DNA of 64,000 nucleotides from Neocallimastix lanati (nom. inval.) (taxonomy: Eukaryota > Neocallimastigomycota > Neocallimastigomycetes > Neocallimastigales > Neocallimastigaceae). The first letter of the stretch is position 1; each line of letters starts with the position of its first letter. The stretch covers positions 719,501 through 783,500 of the forward strand of contig JACVTC010000043.1 in assembly GCA_016946835.1 (NCBI GenBank), written 5' to 3'. The position numbers and the translations under genes were made by a program. The notes under the pieces are model-generated. The model made no database searches, was not told the DNA's origin, and saw nothing but the letters and a program-made list of their open reading frames with translations. This document shows positions 21,968 through 33,200 of the stretch, piece after piece.

Positions 21968-22694
21968 TTCCGTTATGAGGTGTTTCTTTTAGCTTTAACA
22001 ATTTATTAAGTTGAGCTCGTAATTTTGGACTTATATCCAACAATTGAGCCAGAGTTATATTAGCTGTGGTAGATGTTAAATCAGTTACAAGATCGTACTT
22101 TGCTTGGTTTTCCATTAGAATAATGTGCTTCTCCTTTTTGTTATTTGGATTCTCTTCATTTTTATTTTCGATTCTCATTTCTTCTTTATTTTTATCATTT
22201 TTTAATCTTTCGCATTTATTCTTCTTTTCTTCCATTTGAGTACTGGGTAGTTTAGCTGTAACCTTTTTTCTCATTTCTTCTTCTTCGGGTTTCTTATCCA
22301 TTATTTCTGATATTCTTTCCTTCTTTGAATCCCTTTTTGCTTTGTTTATTGATGGGTTGGCTATCACAGACAAGTCAATTTCTTTTAAGGTTTCCGTTTC
22401 TTCTCTATTTTTTGGGTTATTTAAGGGTTCTTCTTCATTGTTACTTTTTGGTTCATTATTAATATTTTCTACTTCTACTTCCATTTTTCGATCATTTGTT
22501 TGTGATTTCGAAAGCATTTTTATTGGTTGAGGATTTTCTTTTAATGTGGCTATTTTCTGATGTTTATCGTAAGGTTTCTTTTTTGTATTTAATTGTCTTG
22601 TTTGCCTAGTGACAGCTGCTACGATATCATCAGTTTCAGTATCATTTATGGTTTTTATAAGGGAAGTTTTCCTTCTTCCATTTGGGAGTTTAAA
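21912..22694 (-). pseudogene. pol: N-terminal Pol linker of element E
   Basis: The frame is entered by -1 frameshifting at 22688-22694 and open to 21912; the first ATG is at 22517. Lysine/glutamate-rich low-complexity sequence with the conserved KENPQPIKML-like patch and the patch TTANITLAQLLDISPKLRAQLNK, shared with D, G and H just before the protease. An A6 run at 21964-21969 marks where the frame is lost before the protease. Confidence 0.8.
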
Positions 22695-23546
22695 GATTCC
22701 TTTGAAATCTGACCTTTTTCCTCTAACTCAGCTAATTCCTTAAATGAATAAGGGCATTGCTTGACACCATGACCTTCCTGGTTACATCTGAAACACTTAT
22801 ATGTTCTTTTATATGTATTGTTAGTCTCGTATTTTGGATTCTTATTTAAGAGTTTATCATTAGTGCGACTTCTCATATTTCTTTTGGGGTTGTTAACTTC
22901 TATATAATTATTGGCAGAAAATTGTCTAAAAGGATGTTTCCCAGTTCTATTTGATTGAGAAAAGTTTGAATAAACCCCGAGTATATAAAGTAGACATTAC
23001 AGTTTCATTTGTTTCTTTCCTCTCTTCGGCTCTTTCGGCTAATTCCGCTTCCTCAAATGCATCCTCGAGATCTACACATCTTTGAGTTATAACCTGGGCT
23101 CTAGCAAAAGGTCGGTATGAAATGGATTCAGTATAATCCTCCACTGTTATGAAAGATTGATAAAGTCTTGGTAAATTATTGTAAAGTTTTTTATATCGTC
23201 AATTAAAATTTTTAATACTTTCTCCTCTTTTTATTTTTAATCTTTGTAATCTTTTACATTTATCCTGTGGAGTGATTTCTAAGGCTTCTTCTAAGGCTTC
23301 TTTTATTTTTTTCATAGAAGGAAATTCTTCTTCTTCATCTTCATTGACTTTCACCAGATCTTGTAAGACTCCCCTGAGTTTGCCCTCAACACATTCAGTC
23401 GCCCAGGTATGAATGCTAGCTGGATTGTTAATACCAGCTAATTTCATTAATCTTGTGAATTCTTCGGCCCAGATATCAACGTCTCTAGCATCTTCATCAA
23501 GCCTAGGTAGTAGTTCCTCAAGTTCTAAGATTTTCATTCTTGGCAA
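22655..23546 (-). pseudogene. gag: Gag of element E
   Basis: Starts at the ATG 23546 (MPRMKILELEELL). The capsid-like N-terminal part is VDIWAEEFTRLMKLAGI, ending in KRGESIKNFN, where an in-frame TGA (23199-23201) interrupts a segment that continues in the same frame (RYKKLYNNLPRLYQ...DLEDAFEEAELAER). A second lesion in the CCCC run near 22976-22979 shifts the frame. The C-terminal piece 22655-22876 carries the zinc knuckle CFRCNQEGHGVKQC. The gag frame reads past the frameshift signal and stops 11 codons later at 22655. The acidic DEEEEEF segment and basic tail match Gag of G and H. Confidence 0.88.
22662..22694 (-). promoter_or_regulatory. -1 frameshift signal of element E
   Basis: Slippery heptamer T TTA AAC in the gag frame (22688-22694), an 8-nt spacer, then stem GGAAG/CTTCC (22675-22679, 22662-22666) with an 8-nt loop. 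Pol is open in the -1 frame here. Confidence 0.8.
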
Positions 23547-23680
23547 TTTAATTTATTTTATTATATTATTTTTAATATAGAATTAATTTTTTTTTTTTTT
23601 ATAATTAAAATTTCTTAATATTTATTTAAATTATTAATTTTTCATATTATTTTCTTTGTGTCCTGCATAGCTCGCCAATT
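23547..23680 (-). other. Short 5' leader of element E
   Basis: 134 nt between 5' LTR and gag. It contains the tRNA-type primer site TGGCGAGCTATGCAGGAC in element sense (23660-23677), three bases inside the LTR, and otherwise A/T-rich sequence. Confidence 0.75.
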
Positions 23681-24361
23681 TGGTGCAGGTACACAATAAA
23701 CTTCAAAAAAAAATGAAAATAATATATTAGTTAATAATTTAATTTCAATTTCCAGTTTTTTTTATTTTTTTTAACTCCTCCTTTTTTATTAAGTATTTTC
23801 TTTTTCTTTTATACTTTTTTACTACATGAATTTTTATAATAATTTAAATTATTTTAATTCTTATTAGTATAATTATTACATGTGATTTTAAATAATATTT
23901 TTTAAGAGTTATTTTAATAATAAAAATATTAATACTAATATAATTAATATTATCTTTAATGACAAATATTATTAATGATAAAATTAAAAAATTTAACAAT
24001 AAAATTATTAGTAATATTTTTGATAATATAATTCTTGAAACAATTTAATATTAATAATAATTAAATATAATAATAAAACAATTTAATTAATATAAGATAA
24101 TAATTATTTAATAATTAGTCATTAATCAATTTAATTAAATAATGATTTTTTAATAATTAGTCATTAATCAATTTAATTAAATAATAATTTTTTAATAATT
24201 AGTCATTAATCAATTTAATTTGATAATTTATATAATTATTTTAAATTAAGAATAAAATTTTGGAATTATAAAAATAGTTTAAAATATTTAATACATAAAG
24301 TAATTAAACTTAATTATAATTTCCAATAGTATAATACGAATTATTAGTTAGTTCCGTATCA
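23681..24361 (-). repeat. 5' LTR of element E
   Basis: 681 bp, TGGTGCAGG...TTCCGTATCA on the plus strand. TATAAAAG on the minus strand at 23806-23813 is the probable promoter TATA box. Nearly identical to 17921-18601. Confidence 0.9.
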
Positions 24362-24366
24362 AGAGA

Positions 24367-25132
24367 TGATAAGAAATTATTAATAACTTACTTTAGTTTA
24401 TTAATAACTCTTTATCAAAGTTATAAATTTTAAGATAATTAAAATATATTTTATTATAAAACTTTTTAAAATTGATTTATTAGAAACAATGAAGTTATTT
24501 TAATACATAAATTTTTTTAATTTTTAAATATTAATTTTTATTAAATTTTAAATTTATAATATTAAATAAATACTTTTAAATTTAAATAAAGATAAAATAA
24601 GTATTTATTGAACAAGTTTTGATAAACAAAAATGTTAACAAAAATGTTGTTCTTTTAAATAAGAATTATTACATGTTTTTATAATTTTCGTTAAGATTAA
24701 ACTATATAATTAACTATCTAATTTAATTACTATTTATATCTTTTAGAAATATTAAAAAAAGAAAAAGTATTACTATTTTAATTCTATTTAAAGTCTTATT
24801 TTCTATTTTAAAAAAAAAAGAATTAGTTTTAAGTCTTTAAAATAAAATAACTATTTACTAATTATATCAAATAATAACAAATATTTATGTAATAAAATAT
24901 ATTTTACATAATAAAATTATTTAAATTTAATTTCTATATTAATTATTTAAATTTAATTTCTATATTAATTATTTAAATTTACATTGTTCTTTTATTAATC
25001 TTAAAATTTTATTTGAAAATACTAACTTTTTATAATAATTATTTATAATTTTATAGTTTAGTAAATTATTATTATAAATTATTAATTTTAGTTTATTAAT
25101 TAATTTTAAATTATAAATTTCATCTTTTATCA
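24367..25132. repeat. Solo LTR-U
   Basis: About 766 bp with inverted ends TGATAAG/TTTTATCA. It abuts the 5' LTR of element E through AGAGA (24362-24366) and C1 through TCAGA. No partner in the window, so the boundaries are inferred from the ends. Confidence 0.55.
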
Positions 25133-25134
25133 GA

Positions 25135-26134
25135 TGTAATAATTTAATTAAAGAATTATAATTAAATTATTAATCATTAATATTAGCTCTAACTGCTAAT
25201 ATTAAAGGTTTAGAAAAGAATCATACTTACCTATGATTCTTTCTAATTATCGAGTTCATTATAACGAATTATAATAGACGAAACACTAAAATTGATAAGG
25301 AAAAGTTTTAATTATAAAATTTGTTTTATTAAAATAATTTGTTTTATTATTTATTAAAAATTTTAAATGTTAAAACTTATTGTTATTATTATTATATTAT
25401 AATTGTTATAATAATAACTCTTGATTTCTCAAAGAGAACTCAAGAGCCTTATTTATACTTTTTTGTCAAAATAAGGTTAAAATCAAAAGGGGTTCTAATC
25501 TTAACAAATCTCTTATCTAGGAAAAGACTAGAAGAAAAACCTAGATAAGTTTTTTGATCGATATTCTATCCATATCGATCATCGTGTTAATTAAGTAAAA
25601 CCGATTACTTTTAAGAAGTAATTGGAAAAACCTTAATTGACCGATTACTTAATCTAATATAATGATCGAAAATAAAAGAATAAAATAATGAAAATTATTT
25701 CGATCATAAAATTTAAAATTTAATCTATTTAGTTCTATTTTATAGAACTTTACATAAAAAATATAAAACAATACATTAATAATAAAATACATGATTAATA
25801 CAATACAGAATACATGATAGAATACAGAATACATGATAAAATACAAAATAGTGTTTTAGTTTATGATTTAATAAATGAGAGAAAACTAAAACTAATAAAT
25901 TTAATAATTAAGTGAATAATTAAATAAATTTAATATTATTTTAAATGTATAAAAATTATTTAATTAAATAAATTTTTAATATTAAACTAAATAAAATTTT
26001 AATATATAATTAAATAAATTATTAATTATAATTAATTGTATAAATGAAATATGAGTTAAATAAAAGTTATATTAATTATAACCTAACTAAGAAAATATAA
26101 TTATTTTGTTAAAAATAATTATAGATTCTTACAT
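25135..26134 (-). repeat. Solo LTR-C1 (B-like)
   Basis: 1000 bp, TGTAATAATTT...GATTCTTACA, with TCAGA on both sides (25130-25134, 26135-26139). Contains TATAAATAAGG 35 nt upstream of CAAGAGTTATTATT on the minus strand and paired ATCGATATTC/GATATCGATC segments. Confidence 0.85.
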
Positions 26135-26139
26135 CAGAT

Positions 26140-26996
26140 GTAATAATTCTATTAAGAACTAACTCAAAATAGAATTATTAACTACAACTTAACGACTAAT
26201 TCATTAAGTTGAGAAAATAAAATAAAATAAATTTTTTTACCTTTAAAGTAGAGTTTATTATAAAATTAATTATAATAATAACACAAAATGTAAGAGAAGA
26301 ATTGTTTGTATAAATTGATTTTAAAAATATGTTTTTGAATAAAATATTTTTATTAATTTATTAAAGTTAAAAATATAAAAATGTTACTATTATAACTATG
26401 TTTTTTATAATAATAACTCTTGATTTCTCAAAGAGAACTCAAGAGCCTTATTTATATTTTTTTATGAAAATAAGGTTAAATAAGAAAGGGTTTTCTAATC
26501 TTAACAAATCTCTTATCTAGGAAAAGATTAGATAGAAAAACCTAGATAAGTTTTCGATCGATATTCTATCCATATCGATCATCGCATTAATTAAGTAAAA
26601 CCGATTACTTCTAAAAAGTAATTGGAAAAAATCTTAATTAACCGATTTTCCAATCTAATGATGGAAAATAAAAGAATAAAATAATAAAAGATATTTCGAT
26701 CATATAATTTATCCTTATATTAAAAATATAAAATTAAATAGTTAATAAAATACAGAATACATTATAAAATACAGAATAAAATACAATACAAAATACATTA
26801 GTTACAGTAGAGAATTTAGCATATTGTAAATATATTATTTAAAATTAATTAAATAAATTTTGTTAAATTAATGAATATTTAAAATTAAATTAAATAAATT
26901 TAATAAATATTATATGTAATTAAATAAAGTTATAGTTATAATAACTTAACTAAGAAAATATAATTATTTGCTAACAAATAATTATAGATTCTTACA
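26140..26996 (-). repeat. Solo LTR-C2 (B-like)
   Basis: 857 bp, a diverged relative of C1, with TCAGA on both sides (26135-26139, 26997-27001). C1 and C2 therefore sit in tandem, sharing one copy of the duplicated target. Confidence 0.85.
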
Positions 26997-27002
26997 TCAG
27001 AG

Positions 27003-27492
27003 TGATAAGAATGTACTAAATAATGCATTCTTAATTAAATCTACGATTTATTTCTAATACATTATGTGTACATTATTATTTTTGTACTTTAATAAATTTT
27101 TAAATCCAAAGATCAAAAATTAAATCAAAAATTATATTAAACTTTATATTTTTATATTAAATCTTATATTAATAGTAATATTTTTATATATTTAAAACTA
27201 ATATTAGCAATATTAATAATAAATCTTATTTTTTTATATTTTTATATTAATAATGAAAATTTGTATTAATAATATTTTTTATATATTGATAATTAAAAAT
27301 TTATATATTATATTTTAACTTTTATTATAAAATTTTATATCGAAATGTTTTATTTTATATTGAAAAATATTTTATTTTATTAAAAACCTTTATATTAGAA
27401 TAGTATTTTTATTTTTATTTGAATATTTTAACAGATTGTAATAAAAAAATATAGCCAATTAAATAAATTCTTATTAGTAATATTTTAGATAG

Positions 27493-27552
<60 letters not shown>

Positions 27553-27851
27553 TTTTATTAATATTATAAATGTATTTTATTTATATTGTTATAATTAAAT
27601 TTTATATAATTGATTATAAAACTCAATTTAAATTTAATAGTTTTTATAAAAAAAAATAAATAAAATGTAATTTAGTGGCAAGAACAACATTTATGCCTTG
27701 AAAAAAAAGTATAAATAGTTGTAAATTTTGCTACTAATTTTTTAAATATCATCAAATAAAATCAAATAAATTTATAAATAAAAATAATAAATAAATAAAT
27801 AAAATTTGTGTTTCTTACTTTATTTTTATTTAATTCTCTAAAACCTTAACA
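27003..27851 (+). repeat. 5' LTR of element G1
   Basis: 849 bp, TGATAAGAATGTAC...ACCTTAACA. It contains an A52-53 tract (27498-27550) and a TATAAATAG box at 27710-27718, giving a short R-U5 before the primer site. Confidence 0.92.
27710..27718 (+). promoter_or_regulatory. TATA box of the G1 LTR promoter
   Basis: TATAAATAG within AGTATAAATAGTTG, conserved in both G2 LTRs (for example 62078-62086 on the minus strand) and as AGTATAAATAAG in H (53266-53275). Transcription is expected to start ~30 nt downstream. Confidence 0.65.
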
Positions 27852-27857
27852 TTTATA

Positions 27858-27875
27858 TGGTGGAGATATCGGGGA
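27858..27875 (+). promoter_or_regulatory. tRNA-type primer-binding site of element G1
   Basis: TGGTGGAGATATCGGGGA, six bases inside the LTR. The same site occurs in H (53153-53170, exact) and in G2 (61901-61918, one mismatch). The donor tRNA was not identified. Confidence 0.75.
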
Positions 27876-28569
27876 ATTAAATAGAAATAATAGTAAATAA
27901 CATAGATTTTTTTTTTATTTTTTTTTTTTTTTTTTATTTTATATTGATAAACAAGTAAGTCGTTAATCCTTTGATTAACCTATGGCGCTTGTTTGATATA
28001 TATATAAAAAAAAAAAAAAAAAAAAAAATTTTTTTTAAATAAGTAAAATTAAGATTCTAAAAAAAAACCAAATCTTGTAAAATTATAACAAGGAGCGGAT
28101 AGAGCTCATACACAGTGTATTTCCAGAAAACAACAAAATATCTATTATTCATAGTAGGTTATTGGATAATAGTTATTTTGGGAATTAATTGGAAAGTAGA
28201 CGAAGGTATTTGGTTACCGACCCGGTAATAATAGTTCAGCCTTCAACGTTTCAACACACGAAGGTGCGGGTACTTTCCAAGCACTGGCGAATAAGGAGCT
28301 TACGTCACCGAAGGCGTAAGATTGTTTTTTTTTTTTATATTTTTTTTATTTTTCTTTGTGCTAGTTATAAGGCACTTTATTATATAAAGTATCAGACTTT
28401 GGCTAACTTCGCCATTTAAATTTTTTTTATTTTTTTTTATTACTGATACTTTATTTGTTTAATAATTCCTGTAAAAGAATCTTAATTTACTTTGAAAATA
28501 TTGTGTTTTTAGTTAATTTTTATTAGTTAATAAAAATATTATTGAATACTTTTAAAATTTTTTTTATTC

Positions 28570-28731
28570 CGTACATAGATTATCGGATTAAGTTTATCCT
28601 ACATAGTAATTGGGCTAGTGGGCTCTGAACTGCTATATTTTATATTGAATATAGTAATCGTGGCACACGCGTGGCATGACACCATTAGGTAAGCTGCACG
28701 TCAGACAGTGTGTACTATCAGATTGTACGAC
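28570..28731 (+). other. Leader block conserved between G and H elements
   Basis: Shared with 52938-53097 (H) and 61079-61245 (G2), on their own strands. It includes TAATTGGGCTAGTGGGCTC-type and GCTGCACGTCAGACAG stretches and a hairpin at 28633-28654, CTATATT/AATATAG with an 8-nt loop. In H the stem reads CTGTATT/AATACAG, a compensatory exchange. Confidence 0.7.
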
Positions 28732-28898
28732 AATAAAGATTATTTTTTGTGTTTAATAATTATAATTAATTAATAATTTTATTAGCTATAACAATACAAT
28801 ATTTATCGTTTAAAAAGAAAAATTTTTGAAAGGTGAAAATAATAAATAAAATTTTGCTTCTAAATTTATTACTACAAATATACTAAATTACAAAATTC

Positions 28899-29170
28899 AA
28901 GTGGTCGATAAAGATTTCGAGCTTGAAAAATATTCTATTAAGTTGTCGATAAAGATTTCGAACTTAAAAATTATTCTATTAAGTTGTCGATAAAGATTTC
29001 GAACTTAAAAATTATTCTATTAAGTTGTCGATAAAGATTTCGAACTTAAAAATTATTCTATTAAGTTGTCGATAAAGATTTCGAACTTAAAAATTATTCT
29101 TAATAAAGTAGTCGAAAAGAACCTCGTGCTTTATAATTTCTACTAAGTTGTTGATAAGGATTTCGAGCTT
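28899..29170 (+). repeat. Tandem hairpin array in the G1 leader (41-bp units)
   Basis: Five full units plus two degenerate ones. Each can form outer stem AAGT/ACTT and inner stem TCGA/TCGA around an 8-nt loop. The first and last units replace ACTT with GCTT, keeping a T-G wobble. G2 has two fewer full units. Confidence 0.85.
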
Positions 29171-29328
29171 ATATCTACTAAAGAAAGCAAATAAAATTTT
29201 TATTTTCAAAAGTTACTAAAATATATTGTTTTAAAAATTGATTCGATATTAAATTACCTATTAAATTATATTTTGAAAGTTGGATTTCCCAAATTTATTC
29301 GTATTTAGTCACCTCATATTTAGACAAA

Positions 29329-30234
29329 ATGTCCAAGGAAACAACTTTGAGCTTTAAAGAATTGAAAAAAGAATTGAGAGATATTGTGAAACTTAGCAAG
29401 GACAATTTAGATATTAAGTCCTGGGCTACTGAATTAAAACTTTGGATCAAGATACAAGGTATCACAGATCCAGAAACAATATTTAATGCTTGTTTACTTA
29501 CCAGCTCTGGTGAAGTACAACGCGTTATTGAAGATTTGGGAGAAGATAGTGATGATGAAAGTGATGATTCATCAGATGAAGAAGAAGATGATGATGAAGA
29601 AGAAAATGTTGATGATGATATTAAATTTCCTTCTCTTGAAAAAATTATTTCAAGTCTTGAAAATTTTTACGGTATTAAAGAAGACCAAAATTTACTTCTT
29701 AAAGAACTTCGTGCAATGCGAATTAAAAGAAACGAAAAGATTAAAGACTTTAATGTAAGATATAGAACTTTGTACACTAAACTTGATAAAAAGAGAAGAA
29801 AGCGCATTGGTGTACTAGATTATATTGATTCTATTCAAAATAATTATGAAGCCTGGAAGAAATTATCCCTTAAAGATGATATAAGTATGGATAAAGCTTT
29901 CAAAATTGCCGAGAAAGTAGATAGACTTTCTGTAAGGAACAATAATACCTATAATATTAATAATTCCCAACATAATCAAAATAATCAAAACAGTACTACT
30001 TCAAGACTTTATCCTAAAAGAAGAAACGAAACTTTCCAAACAAGTCAAACAAATAATAAACCGAAACCTCAAGATATTATAGAAGAATCAACCCAGAAAA
30101 TGAGAAATTTATCCGTTAAAACTTGCTTCTTCTGTAAGGAAGAAGGTCATTACTCATACTATTGCCCTCAATTAAATAAGATTATGGAAAAAAATAAAAA
30201 AGAAATATATTCCAAAAAGTCTTTAAACTTCTAA
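29329..30234 (+). CDS. gag: Gag of element G1
   Basis: 301 residues from ATG 29329. N-terminal capsid-like part (FKELKKELRDIVKLSKDNLDIKSWATELKLWIKIQGITDP), a strongly acidic segment at residues ~65-105 (DSDDESDDSSDEEEDDDEEE), a second helical part (LRAMRIKRNEKIKDFNVRYRTLYTKL...KRIGVLDYIDSIQNNYEAWKKL), an Asn/Gln-rich linker, then one zinc knuckle CFFCKEEGHYSYYC near residue 266. The stop TAA lies in the spacer of the frameshift signal. Nearly identical to Gag of G2, with a few residue and small indel differences in the acidic and Asn-rich tracts. Confidence 0.93.
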   Translation: MSKETTLSFKELKKELRDIVKLSKDNLDIKSWATELKLWIKIQGITDPETIFNACLLTSSGEVQRVIEDLGEDSDDESDDSSDEEEDDDEEENVDDDIKFPSLEKIISSLENFYGIKEDQNLLLKELRAMRIKRNEKIKDFNVRYRTLYTKLDKKRRKRIGVLDYIDSIQNNYEAWKKLSLKDDISMDKAFKIAEKVDRLSVRNNNTYNINNSQHNQNNQNSTTSRLYPKRRNETFQTSQTNNKPKPQDIIEESTQKMRNLSVKTCFFCKEEGHYSYYCPQLNKIMEKNKKEIYSKKSLNF

Positions 30235-33200
30235 ATGGGAGCAGAAGCACTCCCAATGACAAAACAATAGCTTCATTAAATAATTTACAAAATAATACTT
30301 TTACTAAGAATACTCCAATTGATAATAATTCCTTTAACGAAGAATCTGAAGAATCTGATTTTAGTGACACAACTGAAAGTGAGGATGATATCATTATAAA
30401 TGCTATAAAAAGAAAAATGAATGATAATAACAGCGAAAAAGAAGAAAATAATTCCAAGAAAGTACATAAAAGTTTAAAAGATAATCCACGTCCTTTTGCA
30501 ACTCCTGCTTTAAGAAAGAAGAAAGAAAATGAGCTGCATAATAAACCAAATAAAGCTTATAAAAATCAAATACTTCCATCAATTTTAACTCAACCAAATA
30601 TTAACAAAGAAAAACAAAAAGAAAAGGAATTAAGAAATATGACAAGAGTAAGAGAAAGTAAAGAAGAAAACAACAATTATTCATCAAAAGGAAAGGAAAA
30701 AGTTGAATCTGAAGATATACTTGTAATCGATAATGAAATAGAAGATCTAGAAATGAATAAAGATAATCAACAAAATAAAACTAATACTTTGGAAAAATTA
30801 ATTTCAACAAAAACTAAGGAAACTAATAATGGAAATACTCAATTAGTAAAAAGGAATATCAAAATGATGAATAATAAAGAACCTTACAATATTATGGATG
30901 ATTTAAATAATCTTAAATCCAGTATTACGATAGGTCAACTCTTGAATGCATGTCCGAAAATTCGTTCACAATTAACTCAAGGTTTAAAGTTAGAAAAATC
31001 TAATATAATTGGAACTGTAGACAATGTAATAGCACGAACTTTATTAGTAAATAACTATGATCATAGCTACATAAGTAAAAGTAATGAAGTAGCCGAAGAA
31101 GACTTAGCAATGGTTGATGCAAGTGTTGACGGAGTAATAGGAAAACTTTTTATTGATTCTTGTAGTAACCTAAGCATCGTTACTAAGCAGTATTTTGATA
31201 AATTACCTGGTGAATATGAAACAGTTGGAAAAAGTCGTGGAAGAATCCAACTAGCAACACAAGATGAAGAATACTCGGAAGGAATTATTGTTCGATTACC
31301 AGTAAAAATTAATAATTATGAATTTAATGCGGACTTTAGAATTATTGAGAAAGAAGACTCTTTTTATGATATGTTAATAAACTTTAAAACTCAAATCGAT
31401 CATTGTTTATTTATTCATCCGACCTTAAACAGTTTATGTGAACTTTTGTCAGAAAGTGAATACGAAGAAATAGCTAAAATAAATAATCAATATTATGATG
31501 AAGAAAGTATAATTTGCACTATTAGAAAAGTTAAAGAAACGAATAATGAAAAGGAAATTATAAAGGAATTAACTCCAAAGGAATTTATTGAGAGTGATGA
31601 ATTTTTAAGTACCTTAAATAAAGATTATAAAGAACAAATTATTAAAATTCTCAAAGAAATGATTGACATAGTTGCCACTTCAACAGAAGAACTAACTCCT
31701 TCTAAACTTTCACCACATAAGATCCGTTTAAAAGCTAATGCAAAGCCAGTAAAATTAAGAAGTTATAGGTTAACTAAATTAAAATCAGATATCTTAAAAG
31801 AAGAACTTACAAAGCTTATTAAGAAAGGATTGATAGAACCATCCTGTTCAGAATGGTCATCTACAGTAGTACTTATTCTAAAACACAATGGAAAGTGGCG
31901 CTTGCGCATTGACTACCGAAAAGTCAATGATATGACAGAAAAAGATTCTTATTCAGTTCCATATATAGATGAAATTTTTGATAGTCTCGGAGGAGCTAAA
32001 ATATTTACAACTCTTGATTTATTTTCTGGTTTTCACCAAATCTTAATGGATGAAGAAAGTGTTGAAGTAACCACTTTCACTACTAAGTTTGGAAATTATC
32101 AATTTAAGGTTATGCCTTTTGGACTTACTGGAGCTCCCTCAACCTTCCAAAGAGAAATGAATAAAATTTTATTCCCTTTTATTGGTGAATTTGTTTACGT
32201 ATTTATTGATGATGTTTTAATATATTCCAAAAGTATTGAAGAACATTTAGTCCATATTAAACAAGTCTTAGAAGTATTTAAAGAAAACAAGTTAAAAATT
32301 AATATTGAAAAATGCCATTTTCTTCAAACTGAAGTTGATGTATTAGGTCACAAACTTACTACTAAAGGATTAAGTCCCATGGAAAGCAAAATAACAGCTA
32401 TTAAGAAGTGGGAAGCCCCTTCATCACTTCATGAATTAAGATCATTTTTAGGAGCAGTAGGATATTATCGTGATTTTATTCCTAAATATGCTCAAATTAC
32501 CTCACCTTTATGTAAATTATTGAAAAAGAATACCAAATATGAATGGAATAAAGAACAACAAGAAAGCTTTGAACTCCTAAAAGAAAAATTAATCAATGCA
32601 CCTATTCTAAAATTTCCGTCATTTGACAAACCTTTTATCATTAGAACTGATGCTTCGTATAATGGAATTGGTGGAGTTCTTTTACAAAAAGAAGAAGAAA
32701 CCGATAAGGAGCATCCAATACACTTTATAAGTAGAAGTTTAAAGAAAGCTGAAAAGAATTATGGTATTACCGATTTAGAAGGAACCGCTTTGTTTTACTG
32801 TATGACTAAATTTAAATCTTATATTGAAGGAAATCCATTACCTACAACTATTTACACAGATCATAAACCATTAGTTGGTTTATTTAAGAATAAAGAACCT
32901 TTGAATGCAAGGCAAACAAGATGGTGTCTAACCGCTAGTATGCTCGGAATTAATATAAAATATGAATCAGGCAAAAAGAATGTGTTAGCTGATGCTCTTT
33001 CAAGAATGAAAAGTAAGGAAGAGAGAAAGATATTATTAACAAAAATTACTAATGGAAATAATGAAGAATTATTATCTAAAGTTATAAAGGAATTTATTAA
33101 TGAAAAGTTTACTGTTATTGATGGTGAAGATTACTTTATCGACAATGGAAATTATAGAAAATTAATAACGGATGAAAATAAAAAATTTAAATCAATTTTA

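Larger units (their letters stand above)
17921..24361 (-). mobile_element. Element E, Ty3/gypsy retrotransposon, multiply broken
   Basis: 6441 bp between AGAG duplications (17917-17920, 24362-24365). The LTRs of 681 bp (17921-18601, 23681-24361) differ at only a few bases. Gag carries one nonsense codon and one frameshift. Pol carries an A-run frameshift before the protease and an internal deletion plus frameshift between RT and RNase H. The few LTR differences against four coding lesions suggest the copy may have been mobilised in trans while already defective. Confidence 0.9.
27876..29328 (+). other. Long structured 5' leader of element G1
   Basis: About 1.45 kb without a credible reading frame; the only longer frame begins with TTG. 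G+C-richer islands stand out: 28088-28130, 28190-28320 with local hairpins TTACCG/CGGTAA (28215-28229) and CTTACG/CGTAAG, and 28570-28731, conserved in G2 and H. A hairpin array follows at 28899-29170, about 160 nt before gag. Confidence 0.7.

Noticed and set aside
25339-25846. Short frames within solo LTR-C1
   Set aside because: Low-complexity Tyr/Ile/Phe-rich translations inside a clearly delimited LTR.
28189-28419. 76-codon frame in the G1 leader, also present in G2
   Set aside because: It begins with TTG, not ATG, and its 3' half diverges between G1 and G2 by frame changes. The nucleotide conservation is better explained by leader RNA structure.
28899-29170. CRISPR-like regular repeats in the G1 leader
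   Set aside because: Repeats are directly adjacent without unique spacers, lie in a eukaryotic retroelement leader, and form hairpins in every unit.
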